Shown here: positions 40,868 to 50,250 of the stretch, piece by piece
Layout of the letters: every line of letters begins with the position of its first letter
How positions within the stretch are numbered: position 1 is the stretch's first letter
Origin: Acidobacteriota bacterium
Lineage (GTDB): Bacteria; Acidobacteriota; Vicinamibacteria; Vicinamibacterales; UBA2999
Assembly (NCBI GenBank): GCA_020851565.1
Contig: JADZCN010000067.1
Span: 1-64,000 of the forward strand
Direction of reading: 5' to 3'
DNA length: 64,000 bases
Translations under genes and position numbers: made by a program
Notes under the pieces: model-generated
Databases searched by the model: none
Told to the model about the DNA's origin: nothing
What the model saw: only the letters and a program-made list of their open reading frames with translations

Positions 40868-43294
40868 CTACTCCGCGCGCAGCGCGGAGGTCGGGTCGAT
40901 GCGCGAGGCGCGACGTGCGGGCAGCCAGGTCGCCAGCAGGACCGTGAACGCCAGCGCGGCGGCGGCCGCGCCGACGTGCCGCGGATCCCACGCGTCAGCG
41001 CCGAACACGAGACCTTCGAGGACGACGGCCACGCCCGCCGCGAGCGCGAGGCCGATGGCCACGCCGATCCCGGCAATCACCATCCCTTGCCGCACGAAGA
41101 GCCGGACCACGTCGCCCGGCGCGGCGCCCAGCGCGAGACGCACGCCGATCTCGGCCAGCCTGCGGCGCGCCGAGTAGGCCAGCAGCGCGTATACCCCGAG
41201 CCCCGCCAGCCCCAGGGCGATCGCCGCGAAGGTCCCCATCATCTCGCCCAGGAAGCGCTGCTCCCACGTGACGAAGCGTCGCCTCTCGTTCAGCGTCATC
41301 AGCTCGAAGACCGCCTGGCCGGGATACCGCTGCCGCATCAGCGTCCGCACGGCATCGACGATCGGATCGGGCGCGGCACCAGCGCGCGCCAGGAAGGCCA
41401 TCGTCCGGTAGCCGGTGACGGCCTGCGGCACGTAGAAGTTGAGGCGCGACTGCTCGGTCGCCTCGCCCACCTCCTCGAAGTGCACGTCCGGCGCCACGCC
41501 GACGATGCGATACCAGTCCACGGACGTGCGCGAGCGCACGCCGATACGAGAGCCCACGGCACCTCCGGCGGGCCAGAACCGCTGCGCCAGAGATGCGTTA
41601 ATCACCGTCACCCGCGCGTCAGGATCGTCCGTCTCCGCCTTCGTCAGGCCACGGCCGTCGAGGAGCGAGAGCCCGAGGGTGTCGAAGAAGCCGGCCGTGA
41701 CGCCGACCACCTGCGCGCCGAGCGCGTCGTCCGGATCGGTGCGTCCGTCCACGACGACGCGCACGAGGCCTCCGCCATCGTCACCGGGAATGCTGGTGGT
41801 GGCCGCCGCGGACACCACCCCGGGAAGCGAAGCCAGCGCAGCGGACACCTCGTCCACGACGCGCGCACGCGCCGCAGGATCGTCGAACTCGTCGCCTGCC
41901 AGGTAGGTCCGCAGCGAGACGAGCGGGCGATGGTCGAAGCCGAGGTCCGTCGTCTGCTGGGCGAGAAAGCCGCGGATCACCATGCTCGCGCCGGCAAGGA
42001 GCGCGAGCGAGAGGGCGATTTGCGCGCCGACCAGGCTGGCCTGGAAGCGTTGCTGCCCCCGGCTGGGCGTGGCACGCGCGGCGTCCTTGAGATCCGACAC
42101 GAGGTTCGGGCGCGAGGCGCGCAGCGCAGGCACCAGGCCGATCGCCACCGCGGTGAACACGGTGACGGCCACCGTGAACGCGGCGACGCGCACGTCCACG
42201 TCGAAGGCCAGCCAGTACGGCAACTCCTCCGGAAACGATCCGCGCAGGTAGTCCAGGGCCCAGGCGGATCCGATCAGGCCCAGCGCGGCCCCGGCCGACG
42301 AGACCAGGGCGGTCTCGACGAGCATCTGTCGACCGAGGCGCCAGCGGCCGGCGCCGAGAGCCGAACGAACGGCCATCTCGCGCTGCCGGGACGCGGCGCG
42401 CACCAGCATCAGGTTCGTCAGGTTGGCGCAGGCGATGAGCAGGACCAGGCCCACGGCGGTCATCAGCGTGCCGAACAGCCCACGCGTGTCGGGTTTCACC
42501 TGGGAGTCGCGGAACCGCATCACCCGCACGCCGAAGCCGCGGTTGGTGTCGGCGTGCTCCTGTTCCAGCCGGCCCGCGATGGCCGACAGCTCCTGCTGCG
42601 CCTGCGCCAGCGTCACGCCTGGCCACAGCAGGCCCACGGCGTTCACGTTGCGCGCGTCGCGCGGGGCCTCGTCCCACCGAAGCGGCATGTACATGTCGTC
42701 GCGCTCCGGGAAACGGAAGCCCGGCGGCAGCACGCCGACGACCGTGCGCGGCAGCCCGTTGACGTGCACCTCGCGCCCGACGATGTCCGCGACACCGCCG
42801 TAACGACGCTGCCACAGGCCGTGCGTCAGCAGCACGACGCTCTCGAGGCCGGGTGCCGCGGCCTCCTCGGCGCTGAAGTGCCGACCCAGGATTGGGGCGA
42901 TGCCGAGCAGGGGAAACAGATCGGGCGTGACCGAGCCTGCGCGCACCCGCTCGGCGACGCCGTCGCGGCTGAGCGTGACGTTCCGCCCCACGTACCCGCC
43001 CAGCCCTTCGAGAGAGGTCGCCTCGCCGAGATCGACCAGGTCCGGATACGAAACCTCAGAGTCACCCCAACTCCAGTCCTCCGGCTGCTGGGCGTGCGTG
43101 GCGAACAGCGTGACCACGCGGTCGCTGCGGTCGCCGAACGGCAGCGGCCTGAGCAGCATCGCGTTGACGATGCTGAAGACGGTGAGGTTGGCGCCGATGC
43201 CGACGGCAAGCGTCAGCAGCGCGGCGCCGTAGAAGCCCGGCCGCTGGCGGAGGGTGCGAAGCGCGTGGCGAACGTCCTGGGTGATCGACGACAT
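40868..43294 (-). CDS. ADOP/MacB-type ABC permease (short form)
   Basis: 808-aa permease with the same duplicated architecture as the protein at 16317: N-terminal helix (GFYGAALLTLAVGIGANLTV), MacB periplasmic core, FtsX helices (SALGAGRWRLGRQMLVETAL), a second core and a final FtsX unit (RLALGAAPGDVVRLFVRQGM). It lacks the extra soluble N-terminal helical domain of the first permease and has no PadR gene beside it. No ATPase is adjacent. It is convergent with the barrel gene (24-bp gap). Confidence 0.87.
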   Translation of the reverse strand: MSSITQDVRHALRTLRQRPGFYGAALLTLAVGIGANLTVFSIVNAMLLRPLPFGDRSDRVVTLFATHAQQPEDWSWGDSEVSYPDLVDLGEATSLEGLGGYVGRNVTLSRDGVAERVRAGSVTPDLFPLLGIAPILGRHFSAEEAAAPGLESVVLLTHGLWQRRYGGVADIVGREVHVNGLPRTVVGVLPPGFRFPERDDMYMPLRWDEAPRDARNVNAVGLLWPGVTLAQAQQELSAIAGRLEQEHADTNRGFGVRVMRFRDSQVKPDTRGLFGTLMTAVGLVLLIACANLTNLMLVRAASRQREMAVRSALGAGRWRLGRQMLVETALVSSAGAALGLIGSAWALDYLRGSFPEELPYWLAFDVDVRVAAFTVAVTVFTAVAIGLVPALRASRPNLVSDLKDAARATPSRGQQRFQASLVGAQIALSLALLAGASMVIRGFLAQQTTDLGFDHRPLVSLRTYLAGDEFDDPAARARVVDEVSAALASLPGVVSAAATTSIPGDDGGGLVRVVVDGRTDPDDALGAQVVGVTAGFFDTLGLSLLDGRGLTKAETDDPDARVTVINASLAQRFWPAGGAVGSRIGVRSRTSVDWYRIVGVAPDVHFEEVGEATEQSRLNFYVPQAVTGYRTMAFLARAGAAPDPIVDAVRTLMRQRYPGQAVFELMTLNERRRFVTWEQRFLGEMMGTFAAIALGLAGLGVYALLAYSARRRLAEIGVRLALGAAPGDVVRLFVRQGMVIAGIGVAIGLALAAGVAVVLEGLVFGADAWDPRHVGAAAAALAFTVLLATWLPARRASRIDPTSALRAE

Positions 43295-43470
43295 GGCGGA
43301 TCCTGTCCAGTGTCGACTATCAAAGGGCGTGCCGCGCGCGGGAAAACACCCTATTGCCCCGAAAAGCGGGTGCTCCTTGAGCGAGCAGCGAGGGACAGAG
43401 CCCTGCCGGAGTGTCCGGGAGCGGTCATCGAGGTTCCGCCGCTGGACGATAGGGTAGGATGAGGCGCCCC

Positions 43471-44799
43471 ATGGCCCAGTTCATCGACACGTTCACCACC
43501 TTCCTCTTCCAGTACATCGTCGTCTGGATGCTGCTCGGCGCCGGCCTGGTCCTCACGATCCGCTACCACCTGGTCCAGTTGCGCCGCCTCCCGGAGGCGT
43601 TTCGCGCGATGGTGGCGAAGCAGTCCGAGGCCGCGGGCGGGGCGCTGACGCCGTTCCAGGCCTTCATGACCGCGCTCGGCGCCTCGATCGGCACGGGCAA
43701 CATCGCCGGCATCGCCACGGCCATCATCTCCGGCGGGCCAGGCGCGCTGTTCTGGATCTGGGTGTACGGGTTCGTCGCCACCGCGGTGAAGTTCACCGAG
43801 GCCGTGCTCGCCGTCCGCTACCGCGAGGCGCACGGTGACACGCTGCGCGTGGGGCCGATGTACTACCTGCGCGACGGGTTGAAGTCGCCGTGGCTCGCCA
43901 GCACGTTCGCCCTCGTGGCGGGCGTGGGCGCGCTCACGACAACGCCGTTCACGCAGCCCAACTCCATCGCCGTCGCGCTCGACAGCGTGTTCGGCATTCC
44001 CACCTGGGTGGCGGGCATCATCATCGCCGTTCTCGTGTGGGCAGTGATCATCGGCGGTATCAAGTCGATCGGCCGCGTGGCCGAGTTCCTGTCGCCGCTC
44101 AAGGTCGGCCTGTACCTCGTGGGCGGCATCGTGGTCATCGTGATGTTCGCCCACCGGCTGCCCCACGTGCTCGGCCTGGTCTTCAGCGAGGCCCTGACGA
44201 CGCGGTCCGCGATGGGGTTCGGGTGGTTCATCGCCATGCGCTACGGCATCGCGCGCGGCGTCTACGCGAACGAAGCCGGCTACGGCACGGCAGCCGTGGC
44301 CTACGGCACGGCCCGCTCGGATCGCCCGTCACAGCAGGGGCTGCAGGCGGTGATGGAGGTGTTCATCATCTCGTTCGTGACGGGGACCATCAGCGCGCTC
44401 ACGATCCTCGTGAGCGGCGTGGCCGAGACGTCCATCGCCGCGGCCCAGAGCGGCGCGCCCTATGTCACCAGCACGGCCGCAGTCGCGGCGGCGTTCAATG
44501 CCGCCGTGCCCACCGTGGGTGGGTGGGTCGTGGCGTTCTGCGCGTTCCTGTTCGGCTACACGACGCTCATCGGGTGGGCGTTCTACGGCGAGCAGTTCCT
44601 CGAGTACATCTTCGGGCGCTCGATCACCCTGCCCTATCGCTGGGTGTACTGCCTGCTCATCCCGTTCGGCGCGATGATGCGGCCCGAGTTCGTCTGGGCG
44701 TGGGGCGACCTGATGAACGTGCTGCAGGTGTTCCCGAACATGGTGGGGCTCATCGGCCTGAGCGGCGTGGCCGCGGCCTACGCCCGGGGGCGCGCCTGA
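43471..44799 (+). CDS. Sodium:alanine/glycine symporter (AGCS family)
   Basis: 442-aa transporter with about 11 membrane segments and AGCS signatures: ALGASIGTGNIAGIATAI near the N-terminus, GPMYYLRDGL, and ARGVYANEAGYGTAAVAYGT in the middle. The family imports alanine or glycine with Na+. ATG 43471 has GAGG 6 nt upstream; an in-frame ATG at 43459 is possible but lacks spacing for a ribosome site. A strong hairpin follows the stop. Confidence 0.9.
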   Translation: MAQFIDTFTTFLFQYIVVWMLLGAGLVLTIRYHLVQLRRLPEAFRAMVAKQSEAAGGALTPFQAFMTALGASIGTGNIAGIATAIISGGPGALFWIWVYGFVATAVKFTEAVLAVRYREAHGDTLRVGPMYYLRDGLKSPWLASTFALVAGVGALTTTPFTQPNSIAVALDSVFGIPTWVAGIIIAVLVWAVIIGGIKSIGRVAEFLSPLKVGLYLVGGIVVIVMFAHRLPHVLGLVFSEALTTRSAMGFGWFIAMRYGIARGVYANEAGYGTAAVAYGTARSDRPSQQGLQAVMEVFIISFVTGTISALTILVSGVAETSIAAAQSGAPYVTSTAAVAAAFNAAVPTVGGWVVAFCAFLFGYTTLIGWAFYGEQFLEYIFGRSITLPYRWVYCLLIPFGAMMRPEFVWAWGDLMNVLQVFPNMVGLIGLSGVAAAYARGRA

Positions 44800-44805
44800 G
44801 CGGGC

Positions 44806-44830
44806 GGGCGCGGCGTGGCGCGCCGCGCCC
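44806..44830. terminator. GC-rich hairpin between convergent genes
   Basis: GGGCGCGGCG, a 5-nt loop (TGGCG), then CGCCGCGCCC: a perfect 10-bp stem between the convergent AGCS gene and the secreted-protein gene. No U-tract follows, so if it ends transcription it does so as a simple GC stem acting in both directions. Confidence 0.55.
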
Positions 44831-44832
44831 GA

Positions 44833-45744
44833 TCACGGCGCGAGGAAGGCCTGCCACCGCATGACGTACTCCTGGAGCGTCACGGCCTCATAGCTGGTCG
44901 CCCGGCCCGTGAGTCGCGACAACACGCCGGTACCCGAGAGCGAGCAACCCGGCACCGGCGCCATGGCGCCCAGCCAGGTCATCCCCGTGTACCAGCTGCA
45001 GCTGAGCACCGCGTAGTTGCCTCCTCCGGTGTGGAGCACGGTGACGGCGCTCGTGTACAGGTCGAAGAACGTGCCGGCCTCGCCGCGCATGTAGGTGCGA
45101 AGCGGGCCGTACGACGAGTTCTGATAGGACGACCCCGATCCAACGGGCCACGGAAGTCCTGAGCTCGTCGAGAACAAGTGGAACGGCAGGTCGTTGTTGA
45201 AGGGCACGAGCGGAAAATATGGCGACAGGGAGAGCGACACATTCGCCGCCGGCAGTGGCGCGCCGAAGTGCGCGATCCCACCGACGACCATGTCGTTCGC
45301 CGTCCCGCCGGCCACGGCCGCCCCGTTGCCAAACACCCACGAGCCGGACACTGCGATGTCCGTCTCGCCCACCGGATCGAGAATGGCGACGGCCGTCTGG
45401 AGGCCGGCCGGCGTCTCGAACACCGTCAGGTGTCCCCGGAAAGGGCCCAGGTTGATGACGATGAGCCCCGCGAGCGGGCCCAGGGCCGCGAACGTCGGAT
45501 CGGGCACGGTGCGCGTGAAGGCGTGCATGTGGGCAGTGCCGATGCCCGCGCCCTTCTGGCCGTTCGTGATCGCGTAGACCTGGCCCCGGCCGTACCACGA
45601 GGTCAGGCCCTGCTCGCTGCGCGTTCCCGCACCCGCGTAGAAGGACTGCCAGCCGTTCTCGATGAGGAACGCGAACGGCACGTCCTGTGCAAAGGCGGTG
45701 GAAGTAGTGAAGAGCAGGCAGGCGAACGCCGCGGCGAGGAACAT
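44833..45744 (-). CDS. Secreted protein of unknown function
   Basis: 303 aa with a signal peptide (MFLAAAFACLLFTTSTAFAQ) and AAGGAG before the ATG. The mature part is Gly/aromatic-rich and beta-like (FLIENGWQSFYAGAG, ITNGQKGAGIGTAHMHAF, DIAVSGSWVFGNGA). Two Cys near the end (LSCSWYTG, VPGCSLSGTG) may form a disulfide. I do not recognise the family. Confidence 0.7.
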   Translation of the reverse strand: MFLAAAFACLLFTTSTAFAQDVPFAFLIENGWQSFYAGAGTRSEQGLTSWYGRGQVYAITNGQKGAGIGTAHMHAFTRTVPDPTFAALGPLAGLIVINLGPFRGHLTVFETPAGLQTAVAILDPVGETDIAVSGSWVFGNGAAVAGGTANDMVVGGIAHFGAPLPAANVSLSLSPYFPLVPFNNDLPFHLFSTSSGLPWPVGSGSSYQNSSYGPLRTYMRGEAGTFFDLYTSAVTVLHTGGGNYAVLSCSWYTGMTWLGAMAPVPGCSLSGTGVLSRLTGRATSYEAVTLQEYVMRWQAFLAP

Positions 45745-45798
45745 GACGTACTCCTTCCGGGGACGCTGCGGAGCAGCCTACACCAGAGCTGCCCCGCC

Positions 45799-46869
45799 TC
45801 AGTAGCCCCGGCTCGCGCCGCCCCCGCCCGAACGTCCGCCGCCAAAGCTCGACCCGCCGCCCGAGGATCCCCACGACGAGCTGGAGCCTGAGGACTCGGC
45901 GAGCCGCTCCAGTGCGACCGTGTATTCCACGTGATAACTGCAGAACTCGCAGTGCTCGACCACCTGCGCGCTCCCCTCGCCGTGCCGCGTGGCGGGCTCG
46001 ACGACCGTCTTCGTCCGCGACTTCGTCCGATTCGAGCACTGCGGGCAGGTGTCGTACGAGGACAGGCCGCGCGGGTACCGCAGCGTGAGCTTGAAGCTGC
46101 AGCCGGGACACGACCAGACGTCGTAGTCCACGCTCTTCAGCCGTTCCTCTGCCCGCTGCCCCTCCTCCAGGTGTTCATCGTCTTCGGCTTCGTCGAGGCG
46201 GCGCATCCGGGTCCGGCACTGCGGGCACCGTCGGCGCCGGTTGCGGCGCCAGCGCCGGAGCACGACCGACGCGACGACGGCAAGCGGGACGGCGGACAAC
46301 AGGCCCATCCAGAGCCCGAAACGGCCGGACGACTCGGGTTGATAGTCCTCGCTGCGAAGCGACCGCAGGGGAACGGGCTGGCCGCCAACCGCGCGGGCCA
46401 GGGCATCCACCCCGGCCACCACACCCTCGTCGTACTGACCGGCCTTGAAGCGCGGGATCACATAGGTATCGAGCAGGGCGCCCACCTTGCCGTCAGGCAG
46501 GATGGGCTCGAGGCCGTAGCCCACCTCGATGCGCACACGGCGATCGCCGGTGGACCACAGGAACAACAGGCCGTTGTCCTGGCCGGCCTTCCCGATCCCC
46601 CAGCGCCGGAAGATCCGCTCCGCGACCTCCTCGACCGTCGAACCGCCCAGCGACCCGACGACCACGACCGCCACTTCGACGCCCGTGGTCCGCTCGAGCT
46701 CGTTGATGACGCGGTTGAGCGTCGCAACCGTGTCCGGGCGAAGGGCCCCCGGCACGTCGGTGACCCACGTGCCGTCGCGGGTGCGCGGGTTCGGGATGTC
46801 GTCGATCGACGCAGACCCGCCGCAGCCCGCGGCGAGCACGAACGCGAGTGCCATCGCGAGGAGTCGCAT
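45799..46869 (-). CDS. TPM-domain lipoprotein with zinc ribbons
   Basis: 356-aa protein. A lipobox signal (MRLLAMALAFVLAAGC) leads to a TPM (YgcG/Psb32-type) domain: PGALRPDTVATLNRVINELE, VAVVVVGSLGGSTVEEVAER and GIGKAGQDNGLLFLWSTGDR, then RIEVGYGLEPILPDG. A membrane segment follows (about residues 190-210). Four paired-Cys ribbons come next (CPQCRTRM, CPGCSF, CPQCSN, CEFC), and the tail is Ser/Gly-rich (SFGGGRSGGGGASRGY), as in many TPM proteins. It probably acts in membrane-protein quality control; the exact role is unknown. Confidence 0.87.
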   Translation of the reverse strand: MRLLAMALAFVLAAGCGGSASIDDIPNPRTRDGTWVTDVPGALRPDTVATLNRVINELERTTGVEVAVVVVGSLGGSTVEEVAERIFRRWGIGKAGQDNGLLFLWSTGDRRVRIEVGYGLEPILPDGKVGALLDTYVIPRFKAGQYDEGVVAGVDALARAVGGQPVPLRSLRSEDYQPESSGRFGLWMGLLSAVPLAVVASVVLRRWRRNRRRRCPQCRTRMRRLDEAEDDEHLEEGQRAEERLKSVDYDVWSCPGCSFKLTLRYPRGLSSYDTCPQCSNRTKSRTKTVVEPATRHGEGSAQVVEHCEFCSYHVEYTVALERLAESSGSSSSWGSSGGGSSFGGGRSGGGGASRGY

Positions 46870-46908
46870 CAGTCCTGCATATACCATCACGATGCCATTG
46901 TTCCCCGC

Positions 46909-48576
46909 TCACGGCGCCGGCCGGCAGCCGAACGTCCCGGCCGGGCCTTGCCACGACACGCCGAGACGATCGAGCTCCTCGACGAGGGCACTCCGGTGGG
47001 CGTCGATGGCCGCCCGCTCGGCCGGTCGCCGGGCCGCGCGCTCGCACAGTGTGTGCACGGCCCACGCGGCCGCACCTTCCTGATCCTTCGCCGCAATGGT
47101 GTCGAGCGTCTCGAGGCCATCCGACAGCGTCTCCGGCCCCAGCGCGAGCTGATAGAACGCCACGGCGCCGAGTCGGCGCGCCTGTTCCGGCGTGGCGTTG
47201 CCGGACTTCTCACGCGCGGCCTGGGCGCCAATCGCGGTGATGCGCTCGCGCGCGCGCGGATCGCCCTGCCTGGCGAGCGCGTGGACGACCGCATCCAGTC
47301 GCGCATCGTCGAGCGGCCGGGCGATCTCGGCCAGGAGGCGGTCGCGCGCCACGGCATGATCGACTTCGCCGAGCAGCCAGATGGCGTCCAGGCCCGCCGC
47401 GCTCCACGCCGCGCTGTCGGTGACGGCACCGACGACCTTCACCATCGCGGCCCCGAGATCGGGCTCGGGGCCGCCGGCCACGAAGGCCGCCCACCGGGCG
47501 AACAGCCGCACCCGCGGGCGCATGACCGGATTCGGCAGCGCCGCTTCGAGGTACGGGATCACGCGCCGATCGCGAAGAGCGGCCAGGCCCGCGACGCCGC
47601 ACAGCACCTGCGCTGAGTCGGGCGACTCCGCAAGGGCGATCAGAGCCGTTCGCCCCTGCTCGCCGAGCGGCTCGAGCAGGCGCGCCACCTCGGCTGGCGC
47701 GCGGTCCTCCGATCCACACACCCCCTCGCGCACACGGTGCACCGCTGAGGCCTGGTGTGCCGACGCATCTGCAGCTGCGGCTCCGGCGGACACCTGATCG
47801 AGCACGCGCCGGACGGCACGGACGACTAGCTCTGGCTCGTCGTTCTGGATGTAGTGTCCGCTGTTGGCGGCGACGTGGTGCTCGGACCGGGCCGAGGCCG
47901 AGGCCAGGTCGCGCTGGAGCTCGTGCCAGACACCGAGCCGTTCGCGATCGTCGGCGGCATCGCCCCCCCGCGTCCAGCGGCCTCGCGTGAGCACCACGAG
48001 AGGACCGGCGAACGTGAACCGCTGTCCTTCCAGCGCAGTCACGAGCCCCTCGAGCGAGACCGCCTCGGGGGCTGGGGCGGTGGCCATCACTTGCGGCGGG
48101 CCCGGCTTCAGCGCTGCCATCCGCAGGACCTGGTCACGGTGGGAGGAATCCACGAGCACGAGGCCAGCGGTCTCACCCGGATGGAGCGAGACATGGAGCT
48201 GCGCGATCAAGCCACCCAGGGAGTGGCCGACCAGCACGTACGGCGGCGCCTCGCCGCTCGCCTGCAGCAGGCCACGCAGCAGCTCGACGAGGCCCGACGC
48301 GTCGAGGCCCGCGGGCGCGGGCCCGCTCGCGCCCCTGCCGGGCCGGTCCCATGCACATGCGCGGGCAAACGCCGCCACCGGCACGTGGACGTCACGCCAG
48401 GTGTCCACCGTGTTGAACGCGCCGGCCTCGAAGAGCACGAGCGGCGTGCCCGGCAGCCGCTCCCCACCGCATCGGAGTCGGAGCGACGTGCCGTTCACGT
48501 CGACCAGGCGGTCCACCAGCGCGGCGGGGGCGTCGAGAGCCAGCGGCAGGGCAGCCAGCACGGCGAGGAGGAACAC
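46909..48576 (-). CDS. Alpha/beta hydrolase with helical-repeat tail
   Basis: 555-aa protein with an N-terminal signal-like helix. Residues about 25-265 form an alpha/beta hydrolase: LFEAGAFNTVDTWRDVH, nucleophile elbow LVGHSLGGLIAQLH and catalytic His in AANSGHYIQNDEPELV. The remaining 280 residues are Ala/Arg-rich helices in a HEAT-like pattern (LALIALAESP..., ARLLEPLGEQGRTALIAL). The start is GTG 48576. The fusion of a hydrolase to helical repeats is unusual; the substrate is unknown. Confidence 0.8.
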   Translation of the reverse strand: MFLLAVLAALPLALDAPAALVDRLVDVNGTSLRLRCGGERLPGTPLVLFEAGAFNTVDTWRDVHVPVAAFARACAWDRPGRGASGPAPAGLDASGLVELLRGLLQASGEAPPYVLVGHSLGGLIAQLHVSLHPGETAGLVLVDSSHRDQVLRMAALKPGPPQVMATAPAPEAVSLEGLVTALEGQRFTFAGPLVVLTRGRWTRGGDAADDRERLGVWHELQRDLASASARSEHHVAANSGHYIQNDEPELVVRAVRRVLDQVSAGAAAADASAHQASAVHRVREGVCGSEDRAPAEVARLLEPLGEQGRTALIALAESPDSAQVLCGVAGLAALRDRRVIPYLEAALPNPVMRPRVRLFARWAAFVAGGPEPDLGAAMVKVVGAVTDSAAWSAAGLDAIWLLGEVDHAVARDRLLAEIARPLDDARLDAVVHALARQGDPRARERITAIGAQAAREKSGNATPEQARRLGAVAFYQLALGPETLSDGLETLDTIAAKDQEGAAAWAVHTLCERAARRPAERAAIDAHRSALVEELDRLGVSWQGPAGTFGCRPAP

Positions 48577-48609
48577 GCGCCGAGGCTACCACGCACGCTC
48601 CCGGCGCGG

Positions 48610-49335
48610 TCAGTGCGGAGTAATCCGGACGGTGAACCCGGCACCAATCGGCATGGCCTGGCTGTCGTCGCGGCTGAGGCACCAGACGTTGTTGTCGAGC
48701 GGGGCCTCGAGTCCGGTGCCGTCGTCGTCGTAATAGAGGCTGACGGTCGAGCCGACGAACGGACGGAGGGCGCTCTGTCCGCCGCGGTTGGGGCTGAAGA
48801 CGATGAGCGCGGACGGGCGGCCATCGGCCAGCGGATGGCTGAAGCACGAGACGTTGTCGGCCGCGCCCGCCGGACGGTTCTCCGCGCTCACGACGTGCAG
48901 GAAGCTGTTGGGCCGTTCGCCTCGCTGCATACCCGAGCTGGTCGGCGTCGAGACCCTCAGGAGCGTCCCGTTCCCGCCGGCATCGTCGAGCCACGATCCA
49001 TTCAGGGTCGTGGTGTCGATGCTCAGGATGACGCGGTTGCCCTCAAACGTGAAACCGCTCGGCACGCCCGTGCTCAGCCCGACCCTCGCCACGCCGTTGT
49101 TGTCGAGGACGGCGGAGCCTTCGACGGGTTGCGGCGCGTAGATGGGATCGCAGAGGTCTTCGTACCCCTGCAGGCGGATGCCCGCGGCATCCTGGACGAC
49201 GGTGAGCGTGAGCGTGTTGCAGTACGGCTCCATCCGCCAGTGGAAGGTGCCAATCGTCTGCGCGGCTGACAGGGCGGGCAGCGCCAGGGCGAACAGGGCC
49301 AGTCCGGCGACGCGACGAGGGGCATGTGTCGGCAT
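48610..49335 (-). CDS. Secreted protein of unknown function
   Basis: 241 aa with signal peptide MPTHAPRRVAGLALFALALP and GGAGG before the ATG. The mature part is beta-rich: GTFHWRMEPYCNTLTLTVVQ, LQGYEDLCDPIYAPQPVEGS, FTFEGNRVILSIDTTTLNGS. Two Cys pairs may form disulfides. No family is recognised. It resembles other acidobacterial secreted beta-sandwich proteins only in general style. Confidence 0.7.
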   Translation of the reverse strand: MPTHAPRRVAGLALFALALPALSAAQTIGTFHWRMEPYCNTLTLTVVQDAAGIRLQGYEDLCDPIYAPQPVEGSAVLDNNGVARVGLSTGVPSGFTFEGNRVILSIDTTTLNGSWLDDAGGNGTLLRVSTPTSSGMQRGERPNSFLHVVSAENRPAGAADNVSCFSHPLADGRPSALIVFSPNRGGQSALRPFVGSTVSLYYDDDGTGLEAPLDNNVWCLSRDDSQAMPIGAGFTVRITPH

Positions 49336-49525
49336 GAGTCGTGACCTCCGCCGCACAGTCTCGTCCGAATCAGATGTGCAGGCAATCCAGCACATCCGGC
49401 AGGCTCGGCGATGGTCAGGCCGTATGCAGGCGAGAGCTCGCGCCAGCGCGGGCCCGGCGAGGCGTCGCCAACGGCCGCGCGAGATGCCCGGCATCGTGTA
49501 CTCGCGATTGTGGCAGATGGCCTGG

Positions 49526-49561
49526 TTGACATCATGATGTCTGCCAGATAGCATCATGATG
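49526..49561 (+). promoter_or_regulatory. Leaderless promoter with twin palindromic operators (module 3)
   Basis: TTGACA (49526-49531), a 17-bp spacer, TAGCAT (49549-49554), and the GTG start 6 nt later at 49561, so the message should be leaderless. Two copies of the self-complementary CATCATGATG lie at 49530-49539 and 49552-49561, with centres 22 bp (two helical turns) apart, covering the -35 and the -10/start. Confidence 0.75.
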
Positions 49562-49809
49562 TGCGTACGACGCTCACCCTGGATGACGATGTCGCGGCCA
49601 AGATCAAGAGGCAGGTCAGGAAGACCGGCCGGTCCTTCCGCGACGTGGTGAACGACACGCTGCGACGCGGGCTGGCCACCGAGCCGCCAGCCGAGCCGCG
49701 CCCGCCGTTTCGCGTCCGGGCGCGCGACCTCGGGGCGCTGCAGCCGGGGGTCCAGCTCGACGACATCGCCGGCCTGCTGGATCAGGTCGAAGGACCACTC
49801 CACCGATGA
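49561..49809 (+). CDS. Ribbon-helix-helix antitoxin (module 3)
   Basis: 82-aa antitoxin of the DUF2191/VapB kind: MRTTLTLDDDVAAKIKRQVR, then KTGRSFRDVVNDTLRRGL forms the ribbon-helix-helix dimer, with a proline-rich linker and a C-terminal toxin-binding segment (LDDIAGLLDQVEG). The start is GTG at the edge of the second palindrome. The stop overlaps the toxin ATG (ATGA). It should repress its own promoter through the twin CATCATGATG sites. Confidence 0.88.
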   Translation: MRTTLTLDDDVAAKIKRQVRKTGRSFRDVVNDTLRRGLATEPPAEPRPPFRVRARDLGALQPGVQLDDIAGLLDQVEGPLHR

Positions 49810-50246
49810 TCCTCGTGGACGCGAACCTGCTGCTTCACGCCTACAACCCGCGCTCGGCCGATCATGAGCGAAGCCGGGCGTGGCTCGAAGAGGCGTTGTC
49901 GGGAACCGCGCTGGTCCGCTTCGCGTGGGTCACGCTCTGGGCGTTCATCCGGATCGCCACGAGCCCGCGCGTGTTCGAGCGCCCGCTGTCGCTTGCCGAG
50001 GCAGGCGAGATTGTTTCGTCCTGGCTGGCGCAGCCGATGACAGGTGTGCTGGAGCCCGCGGACCGCCACTGGCCCATCCTCCAGCGCCTGCTGGCGGAGG
50101 GCCAGGCCGCCGGGCCGCTCGCCATGGATGCGGCGCTGGCCGCGATTGCCATCGAGCACGGCGCCACGCTCTGCACGACCGACCGGGATTTCTCCCGCTT
50201 TCCCGGCTTGTCCTGGACGAACCCGCTGCTCGATGTCAGCAGGTGA
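49806..50246 (+). CDS. VapC-like PIN-domain toxin (module 3)
   Basis: 146-aa PIN-domain RNase: MILVDANLLLHAYN (first Asp), TLWAFIRIATSPRVF, LAMDAALAAIAIEHGATLCT (Asp) and TTDRDFSRFPGL (last Asps). This matches the TA-system VapC subgroup that pairs with DUF2191 antitoxins, a different subtype from modules 1 and 2. Confidence 0.9.
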   Translation: MILVDANLLLHAYNPRSADHERSRAWLEEALSGTALVRFAWVTLWAFIRIATSPRVFERPLSLAEAGEIVSSWLAQPMTGVLEPADRHWPILQRLLAEGQAAGPLAMDAALAAIAIEHGATLCTTDRDFSRFPGLSWTNPLLDVSR

Positions 50247-50250
50247 CGTA

